Below, piece by piece: positions 45,061-57,900 of a stretch of DNA of 64,000 bases (position 1 is its first letter; every line of letters starts with the position of its first letter). The DNA comes from Trebouxia sp. TZW2008 (Eukaryota; Chlorophyta; Trebouxiophyceae; Trebouxiales; Trebouxiaceae): assembly GCA_002118135.1 (NCBI GenBank), contig BDIU01000463.1, positions 1-64,000 of the forward strand. Direction: 5' to 3'. Under the pieces are notes generated by a model, which did no database searches, was not told the origin of the DNA, and was given only the letters and a program-made list of their open reading frames with translations. The position numbers and the translations under genes were made by a program.

Positions 45061-48000
45061 CAGGGATCAGGGCTGCAACTTCTGGCCGATCTCTGTTCTT
45101 GCGCTTATAGTAGATGACTTGGCACACAATGGAGAAGTCCAGTATGGCTGAGCCCATGGCTTCCAGCAACCATGGCAGCTTAGGAACCACAAACTCCCGA
45201 GCTGTGCTCCTACACACATTGATAACAACAAACAGTAAGCTCATGACATGAGCACGCTTATCAAATGAGCTATTCAGTAGCAAACCAATGCAATTGTCTT
45301 GCAAGTGCTTGATGTTTAAATTCCAAATAAGGATGCTGTGGATATGGCGACAGTGTCCTTGAGCAAATGCAACAAAACGTTGAAATGACAAGTACTAGCA
45401 CTGTGTTGCCACTCAAGTGCTCACTCATGTGTCCTCAGGTACGCAGAGTCTTGGTTTGTGATGCACCATGTGATTCTGCAAGTCCATAATGCCATAACCG
45501 CCCCTGCACGGGGAGCTGGCCACTGACCCTGCTGCCAGGCATAAATGCACAAAATCAAGACCAAGAACCAGCACATGGCCTGCATGAAAGGACTGCAAAG
45601 GATTGCAGTCTCATCCAACCCACCTGACAAACATGCTGGCCATGTTTGTGTTGCATCCTGACCCAACAGTACAAACACAAACAAGCACGCTGCTTTCCCA
45701 TAAAAGGGCATAAATTGCACATTGGGACTAACCTGACAAAGATGCTGGCCACATATGTGGTGCTGCCAAGCACCAGCAGCACAAACATAGGCAAGGACAG
45801 CCCAGTTGTCATGCCGCGCCGGTAGTTCTTGGCCAGCTGTGGAATGCGTGAACCCACATAGGAGAAAGTCATGATCCAGCCAAGCAGGGAGCCTAATATG
45901 ACTGATACCTTGCCTGCAGAACAGCACCAAGTCTTGGTCTTTGTGTGTGGTTCTTGACCAACTGTGGAATGCGTGAACCCGCATAGTAGAATGTCATGAC
46001 CCAACCGAGCAGCGATCCCAGCACAACTGATAGCTCACCTGCAAACAAGCAATCTACTATCATGCGCCTACAAGTTACAGTTTGCAATTCAAAAATTCAG
46101 TTGCCAGTTTGTACATGGATTTACCCAGCCCCACAGTGAGTTGTGTGGTACCAACTGGTAGTCCTTATCAGCGGTGGAATGTGAGAATCAACATAGGAGA
46201 ATGTCATGCCCAAGCCAAGCAGTGAGCCTAATCTGACTGCTAGCTTACCTGCAGTCAAACCAAAAACTGCCTGACAGCTTGTGTTGGTCAACACAGAAAG
46301 AAAAAAAGAAAAGAAAAGTCTATGCCATCATAGGCGTCTTAGCAGGAGTCTCTGTCTGTAGAGGCATTACCATCGACAGTTTACACTTTGCAACTGATGG
46401 GTTGAAATTTGTTTTTGATTTATTGATAGACTCAGCCCATGAAGTTGATGTGACCAATAGCTTGCCTGCAGAGAAGCAGTGAGACAAGTGATATGTGCAT
46501 GACCAACCTGCATGCATCCTTGTATCGCATGAGCTGTGTACACCTGACAACAGCACCAAAATGGAGAGTCATCACCACATCAACAACATCACCATGCACA
46601 GTGCATTAGCATGTAACAAGCACACCATGACAGCGTATCACCATGTGTACATCTTCATCACGCATGGTGCACAAGTATGTCTCACTTGCTGATGAAGCAT
46701 CTGCATCTGACAGCAGCACTCGACCAGAACTAATACCGTGGTAAGCTGCAGGGTTTGTTCCTGTTTGAAGCCCTAGCCTGACAGACTGAAAATCTGTCAT
46801 TTGGGTTGTCGAAGCCAGAGGCAGCCCAAGGGTCACCACCCCACAGCCCAACAGCATTAAACCTGTGAAAGTCAACTTTAGTGAAGCATTTTGGGTCACA
46901 GTCAAGCTTGTCAGAAGAAGGTGCATATGCACAACGTTACAGCATCGATATTGTCTTGCAGAGCATTGATGTGTAATTGCAATTTTTGCTGGCATGCAAC
47001 TTAGACAAGACATACAGCGCAGATCATTACATGTAGTCCCAGCTCTTAGCAATCTCAAGCAAGCTGTATAAATTTGGCCTAACAGATCAGCAATGCATGT
47101 GCATGACTGCAATTGAGCTTGCAAGCCCGCTGCCATTGTGACTTTGAGTCATCAAATGCAATGGCAGCAATGCTTCAAGGGCATGTAGAACTGTATTGCT
47201 GAGCACTCGAGCTCAGACTTCCTTCTACGGCCGTATCAGAGCACTGTTGGTAATCAGGTTCCACACACTGGAGTGATGCTGCTTTTGAAAACTTCCACTG
47301 ACCTGTTGATAGGCTGTTTAGGTAGCGGCTTGAAGGCACAGTGTTGATGTATTGATCATCAGACTGATTACTCTGTGGCATGTGTTCACCCGCATGAAGG
47401 GGCAGGTTGTTAGGGCTTGCTTGGCCGTCTTCCTGTATTGTTTGTGCTGTGTGTCCCAGAAGTTGATCTGCTTGCTGTTGTTGCAGTGGCTCAATATCCA
47501 GGGTCTTGAGTGTGCGGCGGGCCCGCCAGTAGTTGTAGTAAATATTTTGGAAGTTCAGGATGCCGTCACATGTGCAGAACAGGATTGCCATCATGTACTG
47601 TGTTGGCATCTGCATCCAACAAGTCAAAAAACACACTTGTATTGGGCTGTCATTTCAAAAGTGTGAGTTGCTTGCATCAGACATGAAAGCGTGTAACTTA
47701 CAGCGCCTGTCAAGCAAAGTCCAACCAGGTTACAAGCATCTCCCAGGCTCCAGACCACAATCATGCCAGCTGATAGTCCCTCTGAGCTGCCGCTCATACA
47801 ATTCAGTGCTATTTGTGGCAGGAAGCAGTTTGCAAAGAAAAGGACGGACGAGATGCCAAACAAGAAAGAGACAAGATCCTGCAGATTGTCAGCAGACACG
47901 TTGCTTCCGGCTGCTTGCGACGAATTGCCAGACGCATGCTTCCGCTTTTGATACCTTGTCTGAGCAAACGCAGTCGTCAAACGCTTTGGCCCATTCGGCA

Positions 48001-48076
48001 CATCCCGGGCCGCAAATGACCATCTAAACGCGCTACAAACGTACCAACTATGCAGGTGTTCTCGGTCTTGCAGCAC
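45038..48076 (-). CDS. PQ-loop family transporter (PQLC2/Ypq1-like)
   Basis: Seven-helix PQ-loop carrier. Fungal and animal relatives export cationic amino acids from the vacuole or lysosome. Five exons fit in phase: 48076-47702, 47609-47303, 46862-46686, 45913-45733, 45209-45038 (403 aa). First PQ loop: SSVLFFANCFLPQIALNCMS, then GLSAGMIVVWSLGDACNLVG. A long polar loop (about 80 residues, Gln/Asp/Ser-rich) follows the NYWRARRTLK segment, as in Ypq-type proteins. Second PQ loop: LGWIMTFSYVGSRIPQLAKN, then TTGLSLPMFVLLVLGSTTYV. The last helix is PWLLEAMGSAILDFSIVCQ, ending YYKRKNRD. The start Met is the first in the frame; the 50 residues before the first helix are not conserved, so a shorter start is possible. 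Decayed copies of exon 4 lie upstream of the real exon 4. Confidence 0.9.
45600..45650 (-). pseudogene. Copy of PQ-loop exon 4, 3' end
   Basis: The plus-strand text CACCTGACAAACATGCTGGC then CATGTTTGTG repeats the exon 4 end (ACCTGACAAAGATGCTGGCC at 45731). It lies about 110 bp downstream in transcription, with a GTGGGT donor-like site. Confidence 0.8.
45945..46490 (-). pseudogene. Upstream partial copies of PQ-loop exon 4
   Basis: Copy 2 (about 46038-45945) reads ELSVVLGSLLGWVMTFYYAG then SRIPQLVKN. It has a TTGCAG acceptor in the same phase as the real exon and no stop in the conserved part. Copy 3 (about 46250-46150) reads KLAVRLGSLLGLGMTFSYVD and is more decayed. A third remnant (about 46440-46475) keeps only CTGCAGGCAAGCTATTGGTC. 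All lie upstream of the real exon 4 (45913-45733). Confidence 0.9.
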
Positions 48077-49404
48077 AACTGGCGACGCGTTGCAAGGGTC
48101 GATCTGCTGCAGGGGCGGTCGTGTACATGCGAAGCAGTGGTGTAAACGTGAAGCTGCTACAGCAAATTTTGTAGCAAGCTACATGTTGCCAAGTCCGTGC
48201 ATGTCTCGTGAAGCGCAACGCGCAGCGCTAATCAGATTCGTTTGACCGTTTGCACTGTGGTCTCGGAGCGTGTCGCAGAGAATGACACATCTGTAGTCAT
48301 CAGTGGTAGTCTGTAATCATGCAAATTGCTAATCTGCGACACCATTCACATCTAAGTTGATGTACATGCCGCACAACGCCGCACAGAGTATAGTCATTAC
48401 GTTTGTCGCTGCTGAGGCTACTGCAACTGTATCAAGCTGAAATCTGACTGAAGCTGTCCCCAAGTGTTTGATGACAGGTGTTTGCTAGACAATGCAGCAC
48501 GTTTTAAGCTTCGAAATGAGGTTTGTAGCACTTGCTCAATTTTGTAGGCTCAGTCCAGTTTTTGAAACATTTGAGCGTGCCATAAAGATGAAATACGCAA
48601 GCGGGTTGCATGCATGATTGCATGTCACTCAGTCAATCACAAACAATAGATGCATCATGTCTACAACCCTAGATAGTAGACTAGATAGCAGCGGTTTGCA
48701 GATAAAAAAGCTGGAAATGCTCGCGAACATTTACTGAGTGATGAAAAGAATTGTTTGATTGATTGATTAACCTTGTTTGACTGAAAGCCACTTAGAAAGG
48801 GACCATCCAAGAATTCACTTGGCTGGCTTTGGCGTTCAAGCCAGAGAATGTAGCTTACAAGACAAAAGTCGAGTGCCTGCAGCCTAAAATTCTGATCTGA
48901 CTGAGCAGCCACTGACGACTGTAGCGTCGACTTGCTGATCTGTTGTTTGAACATATTGTCAGACCTCAGGCTTGGAACTACAGCGCAGCGTCATTTGCAT
49001 GCACGACCGTTGCACCTGAGCGCACACTTGTCTACATGAACACGGTGCGTTCGAGATGTCCCGGATCGGAGAGACCTGCGGGTGCTGTGACTTCAAGCAT
49101 CCTTGTCAGACAACTTGAAGCTGTCCTTTTTGCAGAAAAACTTGACATACCACTGCTTGAGCTTATACAAGGACGCGGAGGATTATTGACTGCCTACAAC
49201 AAAAGGTTCAGACGGTCAGCACACGTCAACTGTGGTCAAGTGGTCTGTGAGCAGAGCAAAGCAGTACAGCTTGGTTTGCAAAGGCCTTCAGGACCAGACA
49301 CACCAGGAGCCAAAGCATCAGCGGCAGCAGTCAAGTGTCAAGCATCAGAAGCAGCATTTGCAGCTGCTATTTGTTTCACACTCTCAGCACAGTCCATCAG
49401 CTGA
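48077..49404. promoter_or_regulatory. Divergent region between PQ-loop and U-box B genes
   Basis: Holds both promoters. About 48758-48830 matches, as reverse complement, the region about 550 bp upstream of U-box copy A. An open frame at 48943-49404 on the plus strand (153 codons, containing ILVRQLEAVLFAEKLDIPLL) ends in TGA directly before the U-box B ATG. It is unrecognised and could be a 5' exon of unknown use, an upstream ORF, or chance. Confidence 0.45.
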
Positions 49405-51935
49405 ATGGGCCCTTCAAAGAAAGGGAAGGCCGGTCACAAAACCAAAGGCACCGGGAAGGTACAGGGAGAGATCAAGGCATTCAGACACTCCCAGCCTCAG
49501 GTGAGCAAGTCAGATCTTGTCACAATGTCGTATTGCGCTCAAGATCTATGATGAACTAAGTGCAAAGTGCCGTACAAGCAAATGCACAGGTGCAAATCAG
49601 CAGTTGCATTTATGCTAGCCCCAGCAATGCACCATTTGGTTTCTATACCAATAGGTGCTAACATCATGGCTCAGCTGCAGCTGCTGATTGCACCTGTGCA
49701 TACCCAGTCGCTGGGTGTCAAAGCCTGCCTAGCTCGCATTTGTAATGTATGAATGAATGCAGCTGCTGCCACATGAGAGGATGTCAGTTGTTGAGTCCTA
49801 TTGGGAGAGCTTGAGGGATGAGCAGAGGGTGGAGCTACTCAGCGTAGACTTGAAGGATGTCAGGCTCAGAGCAGCCAAGCTTACTGACAAGGCCAAGAAG
49901 CATGCAGGTAGGATTGCTGTGAAGATGAACTTTGTTTGGGCAGTTACCAGGTACAAAGGCCAGAGGTAAACCCAGGGACACTTGGCAGACAGCATGTGTA
50001 CAGGGACCGCCGTTCCCTCCGTGTTCAATACAAGTGGTGTAGGTTATCATAGGACTAAACTGGTTGAAGACAGTTGATTTCTCCAGTACGTATCAGTTGG
50101 GCCTGCTGAGGCTGTCTAGCATGCGCTATGGAGTGAATGAAATCTTCCTGCTGCAGCGTTTCTCTGCTGAAAGCCATCATTCATACGCATGCATCTGCGA
50201 CAGAGGCTGCTGCTGAGCCATGCAGCAATCTGGCAAACAAAACTTCTGTTCAGTTGATGCATGCTCAAATGCCTGTTGCTGAGCTACAGATGACGACAGC
50301 AGTCAGGATTTGCTTGACACCAAGTTTTGCAGCTGAACCTTGGGAAGCACAAAGTTGCACAAAGTATGTAGCTTCTTTGTCACTCAGCTTGCATTAAAAC
50401 ATTTCTCAGACTGGCAGACTTGATTTGAATCACATCTGTACGGATTTGCAGTATCCAGGCAAGTAGTGTGGCAAAGCTGCATGTGAACTCCTGACTGGCA
50501 CCTGCTAACGTACCCACCACATACCTGCTAATCGAAGAGCATTTTGCCGTATACTTGTGGCCCTACGACAAGGTGCTGACAATGAAGCGTCCGGCTCAGG
50601 GCGACAAAGAGCAGCTTGTGAATGAGGAAGTGCAGCTCAACACCCTGTGCCTGCAGAGATGGTTGTCGCACTGCTGAGCTTCCATTACATTGGTTCATGT
50701 CTGCGGAGCCATGTGCTGAGTCCGCAGTCATGGTCTGATGTTACAGAAACCCAGCTGTGCAAGAAAAAAAGCAGAAAAAAGCTACGCCATGAGGCGTGTG
50801 TGAGAGGCTTCAAACAGACCGAGGCATACCTTTATAGCTATGCAATAACCTCTGCATAAAACAGGAACACCCCCATGCAAATTCGTAATTAGCCAGCCTG
50901 GCAAGCCAGCTGCCAAATCCACCTGCCATTTATGCAAACAGTGCAATGATGACAGCATGAGCGCCTATCATCAGTCACAACTATCCCATCACAATTCCAC
51001 TCAGAATTGGAAAAAGCAATATAAACTGCAGGCGTTTGCAAATGCAATGTGTGCCAAACGGGCTGACTTCGCACAGGTCAGCTTTCTACTGATTCCTGCT
51101 CTCAAAGCAGCCTCATGAAAAAGAGGCTCCTGCTGAGACGCCTCACGGCATAGCCTTTTCTTTTCATTGTTTTTCTTTCCTTGTTCTTTTGTTTGAAATG
51201 GAACAAATGCAAGTGTGTTGGCAGTGCGTCAAGCGTGGTGAGCTGCTGAGCTACATGATGGAGGCGCTATTGCCGACTGTTCAGAGCTGGGCCTGGATGG
51301 CATCTTAGAGAAGGGCGTTAAGCGGCTGCTGGAGGAGTCAACTTGGAAGCTGTGGCAATGGCCGCCGGAGGACAAGGTCTTCTTCAATGCTGACTCTTTC
51401 AGGTGATTCCTAGCCTGTGCTATACCAGCTTCAACGGTTCTGCAAGGCTTGCTGAAACATTCAGGTGATTTGCCTGCCTGTGATGGTTTTGTGTGCTCTG
51501 CCAGTCCACATGCTGGTCAAGGTCCTGCTGGTATCATGAGACAATGCTATGGCAAGGCTTGCTGGTTGACTGTTGACCCATCAGCATGACGATGATGCAC
51601 GGTCTGCAAAGCGATGCACTGCAGACAAATAGTCATGTACGTGCCGCAAAAGCTGTGGCTGCTGTCACCACAAAAGCGCTTTCCTCATAGCCTGAGCAAA
51701 AGATAGGCTAGGTCGCTCTACTCACCATTTGGGCTGCTTTTACTCACAGAGAGGCTTCTGTTCTGACGCCTGAAGGCATAGACTTTCTTCTCTTTATCTT
51801 TCTCTTCTTCTGCTGCTTGCTGAATTTCTTTTCCTTCATTCTGAAGTAGTGTGCTAGACAGGCTCAGCAGGCCCAGCTAGGTACATACTGGAGCAGTCAA
51901 TCTACTTCCTCTTTGTACGTAGAATGTGAGGTCAG

Positions 51936-51974
<39 letters not shown>

Positions 51975-54900
51975 TTGTTGTTGTTGTTGTTGTTGTTGCT
52001 GATTTGTGCTCATTTGTCAGATGCCAGCTTGTATCCTTATCCACCCTGCAGGCAGTATGTTGAGGAGCAGCGCGTTGATGAAGAGCTGCGCAAGATGCTG
52101 CCAAGAGTTGGAGGCGTCGAGAAGCCTGCTGAGCACGCTCTGCGCCGCCGCATGTAAGCTTCTTTAATCTTTGCATGAAGAGTTTAATATCCATGATAGA
52201 GTACACTTTTCAGCAAGAGTGCTGTATTTGCATGGCACAAGTTCTGTCACGCCAGGTTGGCTTGATCCGAGCGGTACATAAAAGATGTCTGAGTTCTACT
52301 GTTGATTGTTGGACATAAAATTGTGGGTACATATCTTCCTAGGTCGGAAGCTTTGGCTTGCCCAAACAATATGACTATGGAGTTGAGCTGCTTGTAGCAC
52401 CTCAACAGCAGAAGTAGCCTGGCTGTCTCTGCTTTGCATGCTCTTTTGTTGTCCGCTGGCGAAGACATCACTGCAAAGTTGCAGGCTTGCACAAGTCCAT
52501 TGGTGAAGCAGGCCATCATGCCATGGAGATTTGTCATGCCAGGCATCTACATGCCTCAACATCTGCCCTGATTCCACCGTCGCAGTTCAGCACAAGTACA
52601 CACACCGCTTGCTTGATGCGACACAATTGTGTACAACACGTTTCTAGCCTACCTGTCAAGCTGTTGAGTTGCAAAGCAGCTTGTTTTGTCTGACTTTCAT
52701 AAGTTGAACATCAGACATCCATCCCAAGGTGCTCAGAACAAGCCAGCTTGGCGAGACAAGACTTGTGCCACACACACCTACCCTCTTGCTGGAAGGTGTC
52801 ATCATTATTGTTGTGATCATTGCTGAGCATGGATGCAAGCACCGTTGCGCATGCCTGTTCGTAGGTCCAAGCTTCTGCAAGAAGTCCACGCTACCAAGAG
52901 GGAGGGTAGCATACATATACAGCAGACAAAGCGCAGGCGCAGGCAAAACAGCCGCGACCCTACAGACCAGTTGTCTGATGAGAACAGGAGCCTCAATCTG
53001 GAGCTGATTGACTACATCTTAGAAGCTGTAGGAAAGGAGCATAAATACTTGTGAGTCGTTGGACCCCAAAATTATAGCAGTCATATCACAACATTTGCAT
53101 GTGCAACTTGTAGCCAGCTGTGCCTTTGGATGGATTCTATGCTTAAGAGTGTAAGTGAGCCACATCTTACTGAGCCGGCATGTTCTAGACAATTCAGATT
53201 ATCAGCAATTGCCAAAAGCTTGTGAACAGCATTTGAGCCTGACTCTCACAAGCACTGCTTCAGGTTGCATTCCTGGCACCAATAATATTGGCTAGTACTG
53301 CCTTCCATGTTCAGGGAAAAGCTAGTCACATCTGTTACCGGCACGAACTGCACGGTGTCAAGTCATGTCATGTAATGTAAACAAGACCTCATGGTTGAAG
53401 TCTCTCTTGACAGCGCACCAAGCAGTTGAGCTTATTTGCAGGTGGAATGCTGTGTGGGATCCTGTTGCATGCTTTGTAGTTGACAGGCTCCCAGAGCAGG
53501 TGTGTAAGGAAGAGCTCGATATCAATGGCTTACAGAAACTGCCCGCCTTGGAGATTGCGCAAATCTGCAATTGGCTCATTGAGAAAATAGAAGCCTTCAG
53601 CTCATTGACCAAAGCCCCAAACCTTGATGCTGAGCAACAGGTGTGCACATACATTCAGCTTGGCCTGCGCTGCTCTTTGATATATATGTTTCACCATGTC
53701 GTAGATTGCCTGGATCTCAAAGACATATAGTCATTGCCACTGCAAGGCACATGCAATCAGCCTTGTTGACAGGCTAAGCATGTAGCGTAATCCTTCCACT
53801 TCTTCTGCATGTGCTGTCAGATGGTGCCAGTGCCAATTCGGATAAATTGTGAAGCTGCTTGTATGCAGCGACATCACTCTAAACAGTCACAGTCTTGAAG
53901 TACAATCTTGTGCCCTGCGCTAATATGTATGCCAGAGGTGGAGAGAGTTGAATGTCCCAGTTTCTACCTAGCTAGGCCTGCTGAGCCTGTCTAGCATACA
54001 ATTAGAATGAAAATGAATGAATCACATGTATGCCAGCTGCACGTCTGTCAATCAACAGAGCTTGATTGAATGTCTACTTGGCACTAAAAAGCAGGTGCCT
54101 TCACAATGCTTACATCCTTGCAGCTAGCAACTTTCATGGCATGTTAGGAGTCTGCATGACCATGCAGCACTAGCATGAGACACTTGCGCAGTGAGTATGT
54201 TACAATTTGTTACAAAATGTTAGCGTTTGCATTGTGCGTATTGCTGACTTCACAGGCAGGAGCGAGTGACATATGCGATGTGGACCTCTTCACGCTCACA
54301 GAGGACCATGCAAGGCTGGTCGTCAATGACAAATGGCTCAAGTATTCGCAGGTACTGTACGCATGACTGACTTGCTGTCCAGCCTGGTTTCGCAGTATTG
54401 TGAGCCAGTCTTGAGAAGCAAAGGCTATTTAGGAACAGATACAGAATGCAGTCAAATGCCTCTGCTTGTCAGCGATGACTGCACAACTGCTGCTGCTGTA
54501 CACAATGATATTTGACACCCACTCTAACTCAGGCGCTAGGTGTGTATGGTCCATGTCATGTCTTGTCAGGCTGTCTTGTTTTGCTGCTGCCGGTGCAAGC
54601 ATGTATCTGCTTCTCTACGCAACAAGCAGCGTTGTGGAACCTGACCAGCAAGCATATCAATGACTATTCATGACTGAGTGCATAGGGGCATGCGCTTGAT
54701 GAGGTTAGTCATGCAAGCAAAGCTTGTGAGGGCGATAAGCCACACCGCACAGGCCTGGTGCTGCAATGGGTATACGGCGCCTTTGTATCCCCTGCTGAGA
54801 AAGCGCAAGATGCCGCCAAGCGCACTCTTGGTAAGGCAGACGGACACTGTCCCAGATGGACTGCTTTGTGTGTGTGCAACTTGCTGTTGGAACAGAGCAA

Positions 54901-57900
54901 AGTTTGCAATACTGCTTGCACTTGCACTGCGGTGATCCACTGCACAATCAGTCCAGCAAATGTTGCATCAATGCTCTGCTCGTGACAGCCCAGCAAGCAG
55001 GTGTGCTGGAAAGGTGTAAGTACACCCCCGATGCTCAAACCCATTTGGTAGCTTCTGATACTCAACCCTGCAGTGGTTCTTGCCTTTGCAGAAGTTTGAA
55101 ACGGCATCCCAAGTGCAAACACACAAAATTTGTGAAGGAACGCTGAGCGCAACATGGTGAAATGTGGAAGTAGTTTCTGCAGGAATGCAGCCTGTGACAG
55201 TAGACCAAGTGTATGAGCAGCTGGTGTCTGCACTGCAAGACATGGCTCAGCTGGAGGCCAGGGCAAGGGCAGCCACAGATGTCCTCCATGATATGCTGCA
55301 GAGCAGGAGGACAATTGCTGAGCTAGCTGCTGAGGATGACGTCAGGTACGATCAACGGATGGGAATCCAGGGCCAAACACTCGAGCATGCAGTTGGGCTA
55401 TGCCCACCAGCTTGGTCTCTGGCGCACCAACTTGGTGGTTGTGGTCATCACCTGCCCAGGTGTTGGGCTCCCAGCATCATTGCACAAGTCTAGAATACCG
55501 GCTTTTCAGGTTTGAGGGACGCTACCATACTTTGTACATTGTGACCTCTTGTGATGTAAGACAAGGAGGGCTCGACAAGGACTGCAGCATCAATTGTGAT
55601 AGACAAGCAAATGGCCAAAGCTACCTGCTTTTCATAGCTGACTACGTCACTCAAAAAATACGCCTGACACCCATGACGTGACTATCATACAGACTACAGA
55701 TCGTGACCGCTTTTGTCCTGTGCCATTGCCAATTGCTGCGGCATCTCAATGTACGGCGGGCATGTTGCTTTTCGTCGTCTTTGGGGCTCTAAAAAAGCAA
55801 TAGTGAACAGAGGTTTTAGTGAGCTGAGGGTTCATTTGCTTTGGCACAAACAGCTATGCACAGAACTCTGTGAAGGCAGTTTGAGGCTTCTCTAGGTACC
55901 TAGCTGGATCATACAAGCTCAGTAGAGCGTATGCAGATGATGCCATGAATGGCAGTGAATATCTCAGTGTACTCTTTTGAACCTTCTCACCGCCTCCCTG
56001 CAGACTTTGCCCTGACAAGAGGGCAGGGCTGCCCAATTGTGCCCTTGCTGACGGCATTACTCAGGAGGAGACACCTGTACAGAAGGCTTTACCAATGCCA
56101 GACCATGTGATGATAGCTCTGCTCAAGCGTGAACACGTGCTGTCTGGTGCCAAGCTGCATGCTCTAGCCCATGACCACATCATGTTGTCGAGTGCCCTCA
56201 ACAGTCTCAAGGCTCAGCTGCGCAAGGTATGCACCAGAGATTACCAGCTTGTAGTGTGGACTTGCCTGTTGGTGCATATATTGCCTGTTTGCTGCATGTA
56301 ACATTTGCACCATTCTCATCCATGCATCCGTGTGAGGTGTGCACCACCTCACTTTATAATTGATCGGAGGTCTTTTGCAGACTGTTGAAAAAGCGACCGC
56401 ACAAGCCATTGCTGTCAGCAGCAATGCTTCACCATGCCAGGCTTACTGCACAGCTAACGAAGACCGCTCTGCATTCTGCAGCCCTCAGAGCTCCTTTCTT
56501 GCATCAACAATATTGCTTCTGCTATCTGTATCAAAGCCTAAACATGCACCTTGCCAAGTAGCACTTCTCCAATCCTCAAGCTGTCTGACTGAGTGAGGAC
56601 AGAAGCTATCTGAAAGCAATGCAATTCCTTTGGCAGGGTCTTGATATGCCCTGAAGCAGCTCTGTCAATGCAGAGCGAGGCTCGCCTTGAGCGACTGAAG
56701 CGCTAATCAGAAAGAAGGAACTTCATCTTGCCCATGCTTGAAGCCTGTGCTGAGCAGCATGCCATCTCGCAGCTTGCCAACACTGCCATTGAGCAGCACT
56801 TCACTGTCCGGAGTAGCGACCAAGTGTACAAGGACTGTGTACAGGTGAGGAATTGTATTTCAACAGACCAGTTCTGGTGATGGTCATCTGTACGCAGCGC
56901 TGAATCTGGTCAACAGGAGTCTGAGCTCTCCTCTGGTCAGGAATGCAGGCTGCCCTTTGTGCTGTCAATGTGCTGGAGTGGCTGTCAGGATGTAGAGAAT
57001 ATGCTTCTGCACACAGAGCAGGAGACCCAGCGGCTGCAAGACTGGGCACAGACACTACTCGAGCTGACTGACAGTTTTGAGGGCCATTTGAGTCAGCTCA
57101 GTGCCTTAGCAGCTGCTGAGGAACCTGCCAGCCTCTCAGCTTTTGATGAGCCACTGCCCGTAGAAGAGGAGGCCACAGCTGTAGCCACCGCCAGGCTCTC
57201 CACTGATCCTACTGAAGACATAAATCACCACCGGCAGTGCATTGCCCGAATCAGCAAGATGTTCAACAAGGTTGGTTGTGCGCTATAGCTATGAAGATCC
57301 TCTCGCATGCTAGTTCAGCGTATGCATTTCATGCAGACATCAAGATGCGCGCATCCCTGCATTCAGCAGACCCATCCTGTCTATGCAGATGGTCAACAAA
57401 CAGATGTTTGCTGCCAAAATAAGGCAGCAAATTTGCAACACCATTTGCCTGACTCTTTGCCTGGTGCCTGCTCAGGATGTGCGACCTCAGCTGTGCAGTA
57501 ACGCGGACGATCACGGCATTTACCAAGGGGTTCAGAGACAACTAAAGGAGATCAAGACACGGCAGGAAAATGGACAAGCTGTCCTGTGCCACTTGGAGGC
57601 TCAGCTGATCAATGTGGCCTGTGATGACCCTGGAGCAGCCATAGGAACCCATCTGGTCCTGCCCTTGTTGCAAGAGCGTTTGGACAAAAAGGCCCTGGAG
57701 GCGTTTGCAAATCGCCCATGTGAAAAGGACCCTGCAATGCAGGTGGGACTTCTGGTCAGTGGGCTTGATGGAACATGCTCTACATCAACTGTCTCATCAG
57801 TGCTCTGTCCACTTTAGTTGTGGCAAAAACGCTTCCGACAGACTTGCACAGAGACTTGCACAGAGGCAGTTGATTGCATCTGTACATATCAGATGCTGGT

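Noticed and set aside
45421..45984. 187-codon minus-strand open frame
   Set aside because: Overlaps PQ-loop exon 4 in a different frame; the conserved SRIPQLAKN frame is the coding one.
51936..52206. Leu-rich (+) and Thr-rich (-) open frames
   Set aside because: Both are artefacts of the (TTG)n tract in a U-box B intron.
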